Positions 20,455 through 28,990 of a stretch of DNA of 64,000 nt are shown here, piece by piece; within the stretch, counting starts at the first letter, position 1; every line of letters starts with the position of its first letter. The notes beneath the pieces were generated by a model. That model searched no databases and had not been told where the DNA came from. It worked only from the letters and a program-made list of their open reading frames with translations. Made by a program: the position numbers and the translations under genes. This stretch comes from Oscillospiraceae bacterium (GTDB lineage Bacteria; Bacillota; Clostridia; Oscillospirales; Ruminococcaceae): NCBI GenBank assembly GCA_022835495.1, contig BQOK01000001.1, positions 2,356,001 through 2,420,000 on the forward strand, in the 5' to 3' direction.

Positions 20455-20569
20455 TCATGCGCAAATAATTTCTGTGTCCACGATTTCCGCCGCACACGCC
20501 CGGATATTGTTAGTTCCTCTGCAACTCATACCACAGGCCGTTGCTCTCGTCGAAGATGTACTTTTCCAT
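20455..20569 (-). pseudogene. TnpV-like transposon protein, internally deleted remnant
   Basis: ATG 20569 with GGAGG ahead opens a 19-codon frame (MEKYIFDESNGLWYELQ) like the start of the TnpV family. After its stop, another frame reads NIRACAAEIVDTEIICA then stop at 20455, like the end of TnpV. The roughly 80-90 central codons are missing and the two ends are out of frame. Confidence 0.5.
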
Positions 20570-20591
20570 AATGTTACCTCCATTTTTTTGA

Positions 20592-21935
20592 TTATCGTGC
20601 GCCTACTCTCATTTTGGGCCTTGCGGCCCGTTTCCGTTCCTTTTCAGCCTGTTCCTGCTGGTAAACAGCCTCCAATATCTTGTCCGCCTGTTCTGGGCCA
20701 ATGGCCCGTCTGACCCGCTCATAGTCCCTGACCTGTCCTTTTAAGCCGTCCCTCTCGGCGCAGACCTCGTAAATCCTGGTGGAAAGAGAGCCGTTCTTGC
20801 TGACCTCCCGATCATAGGCGCTTTGCAACCGCTCAAACCTGCTTTTGAGGTCGAAATAGGCCCGATAGACGGAGCGCAGCACTTTGACGATTTTCTCCCA
20901 AAGGGGCTTGGCCTTCTTCTCTCGGTAAGACTTGGCCGATTCCAGCGGCCCCGCCTCCGGCAGCGTCCGCTCTGAATCGTCGGAGAAGTCCGCCGCCAGC
21001 TTTTCCATGCCCTTGAGCAAGGGAGCTACATCGTCCAGCTTTGCCCTGGCCTGGGCCGCTTTCTTCTCGGCTGCTGCCGCCTCCTTATTCTTTTGGTCGG
21101 CCTCAACCTGGGCCAGCGCCGATGCCTCTTGAAGCTGTGCAAGCCGTTCCTGCTCACGCTCCGTCTTGAACTGCATAACAGTCAGATGTTCCTCGGAACT
21201 GCCACGCTCCCCGCGCTCTACATTGTCATAGCCAGCGGAGCGCATATGCTCAAAGAAATCGTCTTGCAGGACACTGTACGACTTTCGTAGGACGGGCTTG
21301 CCCTTAGCTGTGCATAGCGGTTCTCCGGTAGCTTCGTCCAGAATGGACTTGGACGCCCACTTCTTACTCATGCTCACCTGCATGATCGTTTCCTTGACCT
21401 TTCCCACCAGGGACTTGTCCTTACACCGCTTTGTCCAGCGTATCTCCTTCTCCACCACCGGGATATAGACCACATGGAGGTGGTAGTGGTACACGTCCTC
21501 CCCCAGCGCCTCGGACATGGCCCGGTTGCGCTCGTCGGCGTGCATGACCGCCGACAAAATATACTGCTCTCCACCCACGATTTTGATTGCGGCTTTATAG
21601 GCTTCGGTGTAAAATTGTTTTGCGAAGTCATACCCGCCGTGATTGTAGAAGTAAGCGGAGTTTACGTCAAAGACCAGCTCACTGTATCGAAAGGCGTCCT
21701 CCTTGATACCACGGGTGGAAATCACGCCATCAGCCTCCATTTGAGCAAATATCTCCCGATACCCAGCGGACGGGGTTTTGAAATGGACATTGAGCGGCGT
21801 CCGCTCTAATACAATGTCTTGGTTGACATAGGAATCTTTCTCACGCTCATTGTGCTGCTGGGTGTTGCCGATCTTGGTTTCGGTCAGCCTCATATTTCTT
21901 GCGTTGATACGGTCAATACCGTCGCCTCTCGCCAT
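20592..21935 (-). CDS. MobV (Mob/Pre) family relaxase
   Basis: ATG 21935 is preferred over TTG 21941 because AGGAGG then sits 10 nt away instead of 4. The 447-residue product has the Mob/Pre N-terminus (HNEREKDSYVNQDI). It also has the histidine-rich catalytic region HADERNRAMSEALGEDVYHYHLH that coordinates metal for nicking at oriT. A long coiled coil (about 255-440) follows. It would nick the element at the candidate oriT upstream (22022-22065) and allow transfer by a helper conjugation system. The stop is followed by the TnpV remnant. Confidence 0.9.
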   Translation of the reverse strand: MARGDGIDRINARNMRLTETKIGNTQQHNEREKDSYVNQDIVLERTPLNVHFKTPSAGYREIFAQMEADGVISTRGIKEDAFRYSELVFDVNSAYFYNHGGYDFAKQFYTEAYKAAIKIVGGEQYILSAVMHADERNRAMSEALGEDVYHYHLHVVYIPVVEKEIRWTKRCKDKSLVGKVKETIMQVSMSKKWASKSILDEATGEPLCTAKGKPVLRKSYSVLQDDFFEHMRSAGYDNVERGERGSSEEHLTVMQFKTEREQERLAQLQEASALAQVEADQKNKEAAAAEKKAAQARAKLDDVAPLLKGMEKLAADFSDDSERTLPEAGPLESAKSYREKKAKPLWEKIVKVLRSVYRAYFDLKSRFERLQSAYDREVSKNGSLSTRIYEVCAERDGLKGQVRDYERVRRAIGPEQADKILEAVYQQEQAEKERKRAARPKMRVGAR

Positions 21936-22021
21936 AGGCAAAAATCCTCCTGTTTCAGATGTTGGGTTGTTGATCGAGGACGGAAGTTCAGGGGAGGCAC
22001 TTCCTGCGGGAAGTGTAATAA

Positions 22022-22065
22022 CCCACTATGACACTTTCATCCCTTCGGGCTGCAAAGTGTCGTGG
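22022..22065. other. Candidate origin of transfer (oriT) for the MobV relaxase
   Basis: CCCAC and GACACTTT pair with AAAGTGTC and GTGGG, enclosing a small CCC-TTC-GGG hairpin, about 90 bp upstream of the relaxase start. The position and dyad fit MobV origins. The rest of the 510-bp gap 21936-22445 is GC-rich with a further hairpin near 22120 and no gene that I can support. Confidence 0.55.
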
Positions 22066-22445
22066 GCTCTCCGAGGGGGTGTGGGGGCTTTGTCCCCGGC
22101 AACATCTCCGGCCTAAGAGCCGCCGCAAGCGGCGGTTGGCCTCCGAAACGCCTCGCTGCGGCTCGGTGTGCGGTTGCCTCCCCCAGCAGGGCCGCCCTTT
22201 TACCCGCAGGGTATACTTCGCAGAAAAGGGCACCCTGCACCTCGTCGGGTCAAAGTCCGCTCCATTCGGGACGGCCTTGTGTCCATCCCTCACTCCGCTC
22301 CCTTGCCCCTCCTCTCCCCACCGCAACCGCTTCGCTGGGTTGCGGTGGGGGTGGGAAACGTCTGGGGCCGCTCCCTGTGACAGCCGTGACGACTGTGACG
22401 ATGTTTCAGACACCGCCCCCGCCCTCAAAAAAGCCGTCACGGTCG

Positions 22446-23600
22446 TCACGCCTGGGGCGGTTCCAGCGTCAGGCTGATACTTCTCCCGGCGTGGCTCCTG
22501 CTGTTCTCATAGCGGATGTGGTAGTCTGTCAGCAGCTTCCCGGCCCGGACATTCAGCCGCATTGCCAGGGCATTGGGCTTCATGTCAGTCTGGAGCGCCG
22601 CCGCCAGTTCTGTGGCCGTCCCTGCCCAAGAGGGGCTTTCCGCTGTTACAAGGGCGGCTACGGCCTCCAGCACCGGGTCGGGCGGCTCTGTCCATGCCTC
22701 CGTTTCCGTACGCTCCAGCGTCCATATCAGCCGTTCCTTGTCCTTGGTAAGATAGAATCGCTGGTCTTGCTGGTCACGCCCGGCCACGTCCAGAACGGCG
22801 TTGCCGTCCGTCCGCTTCTCCTTTTGAAGAAGAAAGGCTCCGTCCGCTGCTCCCGCCAGTCCGTTGGTGCCGGAGATCATATCGAACTTATCATCGGCCT
22901 GTTGTTTCCGGGTGTGATGTACCAGCAGGAGGCAGACGCCGCAATCATCGGCAAATCGTTTCAGTTTCCCCACCACCTCGTAATCGTTGGCGTAGCTGTA
23001 CTTATCCCCGCCAGCCTCTCGGATTTTCTGGAGGGTGTCAATGATAATCAGCTTGGTGTCCGGGTGTTCCCGGACGAACTTCTTTAGCTGTTCCTCCAGG
23101 CCAACGCCGAGCTGCTTGGCGTAGACCGCAAAGAGCAGGTCGTTGGTGCCCTCTGTGCCGAACATTCGGTATAGCCGCCCCTGCAAGCGGCGGTGATCGT
23201 CCTCCAGCGCCAGATAGAGGACAGTCCCCTTGTGAACGGGATAGTCCCACAGCGGGAGGCCGGTGCTGACATGGTAGGCAAGCTGGGCCATCAGGAACGA
23301 CTTGCCCACCTTGGGCGCTCCCGCAAAGAGGTATGTCCCAGGGTAGAGCAGACCGTCAATGACGGGCGGTCTGCTCTGGTAGATGTTCTGGTAAAGGTCG
23401 TTCATAGAAACCGTGTGGAGGTAAGCCGAGTCGCTCATGCGCCGCATATCTCGGAGCATTTCTTCCAAACTTTCCTCTTGGGGGTTGTTTTCAGCCGTTT
23501 CCTCTGCTATACTTTTGATAGTTGTTTGTGAAATGGGCTGTTCCCCGTCTGCGCCAACAGACGGAACCGGGACAGTCCTTTTCGTTTCTCTGGAATCCAT
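22446..23600 (-). CDS. RepA-like AAA ATPase / helicase of the element
   Basis: The roughly 384-residue product has Walker A GAPKVGKS (about 94-101), an acidic LALEDD strand, Walker B LIIIDTLQ (about 172) and a sensor region LLLVHHTRK. This is the pattern of hexameric RepA/DnaB-like ATPases carried by mobilizable elements for replication. A C-terminal winged-helix-like segment follows. ATG 23600 (or TTG 23603) lies after GGAGG, 7 bp from the upstream stop, so it is in one operon with int, xis and the small mobilization gene. Confidence 0.85.
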   Translation of the reverse strand: MDSRETKRTVPVPSVGADGEQPISQTTIKSIAEETAENNPQEESLEEMLRDMRRMSDSAYLHTVSMNDLYQNIYQSRPPVIDGLLYPGTYLFAGAPKVGKSFLMAQLAYHVSTGLPLWDYPVHKGTVLYLALEDDHRRLQGRLYRMFGTEGTNDLLFAVYAKQLGVGLEEQLKKFVREHPDTKLIIIDTLQKIREAGGDKYSYANDYEVVGKLKRFADDCGVCLLLVHHTRKQQADDKFDMISGTNGLAGAADGAFLLQKEKRTDGNAVLDVAGRDQQDQRFYLTKDKERLIWTLERTETEAWTEPPDPVLEAVAALVTAESPSWAGTATELAAALQTDMKPNALAMRLNVRAGKLLTDYHIRYENSRSHAGRSISLTLEPPQA

Positions 23601-23607
23601 CAATCTA

Positions 23608-23928
23608 TCAATCCTCCTTCATGCCGCCCAGCGTCATCGAGATAAGGTCAATGGTGGCGAGAAGTTCATCCCCCACGCCGCCCCCGGCCTCAATGCGCCG
23701 CAGTTCCCCCAGGACGGCGGCGAGTTGGTCACGCAGGGCCTTGTAGACCCTGGGATTGCCCTGCACCACCACGGCCCGGTCTAAGAGCCGCCGGGTGATG
23801 TAGTCCTGCTTGGTCAGCCCGGAGAGGCGGACGGCAATCTCAATCTGTTCGTTTTCCTCCGGGGACACCCGGAACGCTATGGTTTTGCTTCTCCATCGGT
23901 TGTGGTTGTCAAGGTTCTTTGCAGACAT
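23608..23928 (-). CDS. Small mobilization accessory protein (MobC-like)
   Basis: The 106-residue protein has an N-terminal ribbon-helix-helix-like segment (KTIAFRVSPEENEQIEIAVR) followed by GLTKQDYITRRLLDRAV. This pattern is seen in plasmid mobilization relaxosome proteins that bind oriT DNA. The C-terminal half is helical. It lies 3 bp after the integrase stop and just before the ATPase gene. Its role in the relaxosome is inferred from family resemblance. Confidence 0.65.
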   Translation of the reverse strand: MSAKNLDNHNRWRSKTIAFRVSPEENEQIEIAVRLSGLTKQDYITRRLLDRAVVVQGNPRVYKALRDQLAAVLGELRRIEAGGGVGDELLATIDLISMTLGGMKED

Positions 23929-23931
23929 GAT

Positions 23932-25008
23932 TTAAGCCCCCTTTCGCTCCATGTCCAGTTTGTTCGCCATCTCCGCCTGCCGGGTGGGAAACAGGTGAGC
24001 GTAGCGGTAGGTGATGTCGATACTTTCATGTCCCACCCGGTCAGCGATTGCCAGGGCGGTGAAGCCCATGTCAATCAGCAGGGAAATGTGGCTGTGTCGG
24101 AGGTCGTGAATCCTGATCCGCTTGACCCCCGCCTCTTTCGCTCCCCTGTCCATCTCCCGGTGAAGGTAGGATTTCGTCACGGGGAAAATGCGGTCTGTCG
24201 GCTTTGCGGCATACAGGCTCTTGATGTAGTCCTCCATTTCTTCACAGAGGAAAGCGGGCATTTGAATGACCCTGTTGCTCTTGGCGGTCTTGGGGTCGGT
24301 GACTACATCCTGGCCCTTGATACGCTGATAGGATTTTGAGATGGAAACCGTCTGCTTCTCAAAGTCGAAGTCCCCAGGGGTGAGGGCCAGCAATTCCCCC
24401 TCCCGGATACCGCACCAGTAGAGCATTTCAAAGGTATAGTAGGAGAGGGGCTTGTCCATCATAGCGTCAGCAAATTTCAGATACTCCGCTTTCGTCCAGA
24501 ACAGCATTTCCCGGCCCTTGGCCTTGCCCATGTTGCCCACCTGGGCGGCGGGGTTGGCTTTCAGCTTGTAGTGCTTCACCGCATGATTGAAAACGGCGCT
24601 CAACTGATTGTGCAGCGTTTTCAAGTAAACGGGGGAGTAGGGCTTGCCGTTCTTGTCCCGGTAGTTGAGCATTTCGCTTTGCCACGCCATGACCTCTTTA
24701 GAACTAATCTCGCTCATTTTCCGCTTGCCGAAGTATGGCACCAGCTTCTTGTAGAGGATATGCTCTTTCGTCCCCCAGGTGTTCTCCTTGATACGGCCTT
24801 TCATGTCCGTAGCGTAGAGCGCCACGAAACTCTCAAAGGTCATATCCAGGTCAGCGGTCTGCTGTTGCAGGAACGTCCGTTCCCACTCCAGCGCCTCCCG
24901 CTTGGTCTTGAAACCCCGTTTCATCTTCTTTTCCTTTTTCCCTGTCCAGTTCTCAAAGTAAAAGGACGCATACCATGTGCCTTTGGCCTTGTCTTTGTAT
25001 GCTGGCAT
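23932..25008 (-). CDS. int: Tyrosine integrase of the element
   Basis: The 358-residue recombinase has an AP2-like N-terminal DNA-binding segment (about 1-50; arm-site binding), a core-binding SAM-like domain (about 55-155) and a catalytic domain with Arg202 (CGIREGE), His301/Arg304 (HDLRHSH), His327 (VGHES) and Tyr336 (YRYAH). This is the organisation of Tn916-type integrases. It should catalyse insertion at the guaA 3' end using the core repeats at 16915 and 26102. It starts 12 bp after the excisionase stop. Confidence 0.93.
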   Translation of the reverse strand: MPAYKDKAKGTWYASFYFENWTGKKEKKMKRGFKTKREALEWERTFLQQQTADLDMTFESFVALYATDMKGRIKENTWGTKEHILYKKLVPYFGKRKMSEISSKEVMAWQSEMLNYRDKNGKPYSPVYLKTLHNQLSAVFNHAVKHYKLKANPAAQVGNMGKAKGREMLFWTKAEYLKFADAMMDKPLSYYTFEMLYWCGIREGELLALTPGDFDFEKQTVSISKSYQRIKGQDVVTDPKTAKSNRVIQMPAFLCEEMEDYIKSLYAAKPTDRIFPVTKSYLHREMDRGAKEAGVKRIRIHDLRHSHISLLIDMGFTALAIADRVGHESIDITYRYAHLFPTRQAEMANKLDMERKGA

Positions 25009-25020
25009 TTTGTTCCCTCC

Positions 25021-25209
25021 TTACTGATTTTCCCGCAGTCCATAGAACTTTTCCTCAAAGTAATTCCTGCTCACCCGTCCGGGGATGGTGAGGAAACCCT
25101 TCTGCTTCAGTTCCTCGTTCATCTCCCGCACCAGCTTGTAGGCGTAGGGTTTGGAGATACCCAGCACCCCGGCCACTTCCTCGGCCCGTACAAACAGTTC
25201 CTTGCTCAT
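25021..25209 (-). CDS. xis: Excisionase-like winged-helix protein
   Basis: ATG 25209 has GAGGAGG ahead. The 62-residue product has an MerR/Xis-type helix-turn-helix (VAGVLGISKPYAYKLVREMN) and a basic C-terminus (GRVSRNYFEEKFYG), typical of recombination directionality factors placed before a tyrosine integrase. It is the first gene of the int operon. Confidence 0.85.
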   Translation of the reverse strand: MSKELFVRAEEVAGVLGISKPYAYKLVREMNEELKQKGFLTIPGRVSRNYFEEKFYGLRENQ

Positions 25210-25230
25210 GTTTTCACCTCCTCGCTTCTT

Positions 25231-25315
25231 ATTCGCAAAATTGTTAATGCCAACGTCCTTATTATACATTCGCATGGTTGTTAATGTCAAGAGGAAATTT
25301 CGCAATTTTGTTAAT
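25231..25315. repeat. Three ATTCGCA-N5-TTGTTAAT type repeats in the divergent promoter region
   Basis: Copies start at 25231, 25268 and 25298 and one identical copy lies at 16978 at the other end. They surround the xis promoter, so they may be operators for the divergent HTH regulator as well as recombination sites. Confidence 0.65.
25261..25290 (-). promoter_or_regulatory. Promoter of the xis-int-mob operon
   Basis: TTGACA and TATAAT are 18 bp apart on the minus strand and overlap the middle 18-bp repeat. Confidence 0.8.
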
Positions 25316-25322
25316 TTTTCTC

Positions 25323-25351
25323 TTGCGTATTTCGCTTATTTGCGCTATACT
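25323..25351 (+). promoter_or_regulatory. Promoter of the HTH regulator
   Basis: TTGCGT and TATACT are 17 bp apart, reading towards ATG 25374. Confidence 0.65.
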
Positions 25352-25373
25352 ATGTTCAAAGGCGGTGGAACAT

Positions 25374-25931
25374 ATGACAGTAGGAGAAAAAATCAAGAAA
25401 ATCCGAACTTTTCGAGGCATGACGCAAAAGGAATTGGGGCTGGCTGTCGGTTTTGAGGAAAAGGGAGCGGACAACCGTATTGCCCAGTACGAAACGAATT
25501 ACCGTGTTCCGAAAAGGGAACTGCTGGACAAGATTGCCCAGGCGCTTCGGGTAGACTTCCAGAACTTCTACACGCTCCGTCCTGGCTGCGCCGAGGACTT
25601 CATGCGGACATTCTTCTGGCTGGACGAGGACAGCCCCGGCTCCATCCGCTTGTTTCAGCTTGTCCGCAATCCCGGCAAGACGGGGGCCTCCGATGATACC
25701 GCCGTCCGCTACAATGACACGGACGACTGGCCCGCTCAACCTCCCGTGGGCATATACTTCAACTATGGGCTGGTAGATGAGTTCATGCGGGAATGGCTCT
25801 TGCGTCAGCAGGAACTTCACGCCGGGGAAATTACCAGGGAGGAATACTTTGAATGGAAAATCAACTGGCCGTGTACCTGTGACGACAGCAAACGGTTTGA
25901 CTACTATGTTCCTTGGAGAAAAGAAAAATAG
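25374..25931 (+). CDS. XRE-family HTH regulator of the element
   Basis: ATG 25374 was chosen because the HTH begins directly there (TVGEKIKKIRTFRGMTQKEL) and GGCGGTGG lies ahead. The 185-residue product has an N-terminal Cro/CI domain with an inserted loop (GFEEKGADNRIAQYET), seen in regulators of Firmicutes mobile elements. A C-terminal domain with many aromatic residues has no known ligand. It is divergent from xis-int with the 18-bp repeats in between, so it probably represses excision genes. Confidence 0.8.
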   Translation: MTVGEKIKKIRTFRGMTQKELGLAVGFEEKGADNRIAQYETNYRVPKRELLDKIAQALRVDFQNFYTLRPGCAEDFMRTFFWLDEDSPGSIRLFQLVRNPGKTGASDDTAVRYNDTDDWPAQPPVGIYFNYGLVDEFMREWLLRQQELHAGEITREEYFEWKINWPCTCDDSKRFDYYVPWRKEK

Positions 25932-25933
25932 GA

Positions 25934-25983
25934 CAAGCAAAGCCGCCCTGCTGAATTTGTCGTTCAGCAGGGCGGCTTGCTTG
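25934..25983. terminator. Terminator after the element HTH gene
   Basis: CAAGCAA and GCCGCCCTGCTGAA pair with TTCAGCAGGGCGGC and TTGCTTG around a 7-nt loop. The inner 13-bp arm recurs in the terminator at 15689-15729. Confidence 0.85.
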
Positions 25984-26024
25984 CCCTTTGCAATCATTCT
26001 CTTGTGTACCGGGTTGACACGAAT

Positions 26025-26042
26025 AGTATCAATCCAGTATCA
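26025..26042. repeat. Right integrase arm-type sites
   Basis: Two AGTATCA copies with an 11-bp period, 60 bp from the right core repeat, match the pair at 17030-17047. Confidence 0.6.
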
Positions 26043-26101
26043 CAAGGCAGATTGACAGGTCAAAAACCCTGTATTCATGCGGGTTTGAGCCGTTTTGACG
26101 G

Positions 26102-26113
26102 TCATTCCCACTC
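26102..26113. repeat. Right core attachment repeat inside the guaA 3' end
   Basis: TCATTCCCACTC encodes the last residues Glu-Trp-Glu and stop of guaA on the minus strand and is identical to 16915-16926. Confidence 0.75.
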
Positions 26114-27391
26114 AATCGTCCCGGTGGGCTTCGGCGTCAGGTCATAGCAGACCCGGTTGATCCCCTTCACCTCGGTCACGATGCGCTGGGTGATGGCGTG
26201 CAGCACCGGCCAGGGGATGTCCTCGATTGTGGCGGTCATCGCGTCCACCGTGTTCACGGCACGAATGATCGCGGGCCACTCGTCGCAGCGGGCGTTGTCG
26301 CGCACGCCCACGCTTTTCAGATCCGGCACAATGGTGAAATACTGCCACACCGTTTTGTCCAGGCCGGCTTTTGCAAATTCCTCACGCAGAATGGCGTCGC
26401 TCTCGCGCAAAGCCTCCAGCCGGTCGCGGGTGATGGCGCCCAGGCACCGCACCCCCAGCCCCGGCCCGGGGAACGGCTGGCGGTAGACCATATCCGCCGG
26501 AAGCCCCAGCGCAAGGCCCGCCGCGCGCACCTCGTCCTTGAAAAGCTGGCGCACCGGCTCCACCAGCTCGAAGGCCAGATCCTCCGGCAGGCCGCCCACA
26601 TTGTGGTGGCTCTTGACCACCTTGTTGGTTTTTGTGCCGCTCTCCACAATGTCCGGGTAAATGGTGCCCTGGGCCAAAAATTCAATGCCCGAAAGCTTTC
26701 TGGCCTCTTCCTCAAACACCCGGATGAACTCGGCGCCAATGATCTTGCGCTTTTGCTCGGGGTCGGCCACGCCGGCCAGCTTGTCCAAAAAGCGGTCGGT
26801 GGCGTCCACATACACCAGGTTTGCGCCCAGGTTGTGGCGGAACACCTGCACCACCTGCTCGGGCTCGCCCTTGCGCAGCAGCCCGTGGTTCACATGCACA
26901 CAGGTCAGCTGGTCCCCAATGGCGCGCAGCAGCAACGCGGCCACCACGCTGCTGTCCACCCCGCCCGAGAGCGCCAGCAGCACCTTTTTGTCCCCCACCT
27001 GCCGCCTCACCAGCTCGATCTGGTCGGCAATGAAGTTCTTCATGTTCCAGTTCGCCTCGGCCTTGCAGGTGTCAAACACGAACGCGCGCAGCATCTGTTC
27101 GCGCTCGGCGTCGCCGGCGGGCCAGGCGGGCGCGCCGGCATAATCCGCCGCAAGCACGGGCAGGCCGCTCTGCAGCACCGCCTCACTGGGCTCCAGGGCC
27201 GCGCCGTCCACCACATTGTTGGGGCCGCCGTTTAAAATGAACCCCCTCACGCCCGGCAGCGCGGCCAGCTGCTGCGCGGTCAGGTCGTTGGGGTGGATCT
27301 CGCTGTACACCCCCAGCGCGCGCACCTCGCGGGCAATTTGGGCGCTCTGCTCGCCGCCCAGGTCAAGGATCACGATCATATCCTGCTTCAT
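26102..27391 (-). CDS. guaA: GMP synthase with eroded glutamine amidotransferase domain
   Basis: The 429-residue protein should aminate XMP to GMP using ATP. The PP-loop (LLALSGGVDSSVVAALL, about 134-150), the XMP-binding segment (TIYPDIVESGT, KSHHNVGGLP) and the C-terminal dimerisation domain (GTIEWE end) are intact. The N-terminal class I amidotransferase domain keeps only its first 80 or so residues (LDLGGEQSAQIAREVRALG, NGGPNNV). The catalytic Cys loop reads AADYAG, and about 90 residues including the His and Glu of the triad are absent. Normal GuaA is 510-525 residues. It probably uses free ammonia or a separate glutaminase. The reading frame is clean. An element is inserted at its 3' end without changing the product. 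Confidence 0.92.
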   Translation of the reverse strand: MKQDMIVILDLGGEQSAQIAREVRALGVYSEIHPNDLTAQQLAALPGVRGFILNGGPNNVVDGAALEPSEAVLQSGLPVLAADYAGAPAWPAGDAEREQMLRAFVFDTCKAEANWNMKNFIADQIELVRRQVGDKKVLLALSGGVDSSVVAALLLRAIGDQLTCVHVNHGLLRKGEPEQVVQVFRHNLGANLVYVDATDRFLDKLAGVADPEQKRKIIGAEFIRVFEEEARKLSGIEFLAQGTIYPDIVESGTKTNKVVKSHHNVGGLPEDLAFELVEPVRQLFKDEVRAAGLALGLPADMVYRQPFPGPGLGVRCLGAITRDRLEALRESDAILREEFAKAGLDKTVWQYFTIVPDLKSVGVRDNARCDEWPAIIRAVNTVDAMTATIEDIPWPVLHAITQRIVTEVKGINRVCYDLTPKPTGTIEWE

Positions 27392-27564
27392 TGAGTGATA
27401 TCTCCCATCCTTTGTAATTTTATCGCCGTGCGGCGCTCTTCAGGGGTGCATTGCTTATGCCGTGAACGCCGGGTCCGGCCGGCAAAGCAGCGCGCCGCGG
27501 CGGGCTTTCCCGCAAGGGGCAAAACTCGCCGCTTTTAATTGGCAGTCACCGCGGTTCTTCGGTT

Positions 27565-27594
27565 ATTATAGCACAGGGAATATTTCCCGCGCAA
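27565..27594 (-). promoter_or_regulatory. guaA promoter with an inverted repeat in the spacer
   Basis: TTGCGC and TATAAT are 18 bp apart on the minus strand. The spacer contains the dyad GGGAA-TAT-TTCCC (27576-27588), a possible operator. The leader to ATG 27391 is about 165 nt and shows no purine-riboswitch consensus. Confidence 0.55.
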
Positions 27595-27618
27595 CACAAA
27601 ATGCCCCCACAGCTGCAA

Positions 27619-27650
27619 AAAGCTCCCCGCCCAAACAGGCGGGGAGCTTT
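27619..27650 (-). terminator. Terminator of the str operon after tuf
   Basis: AAAGCTCCCCGCC pairs with GGCGGGGAGCTTT around a 6-nt loop, 25 bp after the tuf stop. Confidence 0.88.
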
Positions 27651-27674
27651 AAAGTGCCTTACAAGCTCAAACGA

Positions 27675-28877
<1,203 letters not shown>

Positions 28878-28990
28878 TTTAATTTATCCTCCTTTTTTAG
28901 AACCGTTTGAACCTATGGTTATGATACTAGAACTCGTGCCAAAAATCAAGTGATATTTGGCGTTTTGCGCCGCTCCGGGCCGCCCGAAAC

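Larger units (their letters stand above)
16915..26113. mobile_element. Integrative mobilizable element carrying tet(W), inserted at the 3' end of guaA
   Basis: The element is bounded by the 12-bp direct repeat TCATTCCCACTC, which is the last codons of guaA including its stop on the minus strand. It carries a tyrosine integrase and excisionase at the guaA end, a RepA-like ATPase, a small mobilization protein, a MobV relaxase with a candidate oriT, tet(W), a methyltransferase and an HTH regulator. Both ends hold AGTATCA direct repeats with 11-bp period, as expected of integrase arm sites. No conjugation pore genes are present, so it would need a helper. Confidence 0.85.

Noticed and set aside
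22028-23087. Several overlapping frames in the GC-rich gap between the relaxase and the ATPase gene
   Set aside because: No ribosome site, no domain, and low-complexity Arg/Pro/Ser composition; the stretch is better explained as oriT and leader.
16915-26113. Complete integrative conjugative element
   Set aside because: No coupling protein, VirB4-like ATPase or other conjugation pore genes are present; only mobilization functions were found.
26102-27391. Frameshift or assembly error as the cause of the short guaA
   Set aside because: The frame is continuous and the join keeps normal codon use; no amidotransferase remnants were seen in other frames.
27392-27560. Purine or guanine riboswitch in the guaA leader
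   Set aside because: No conserved purine-aptamer core was found.
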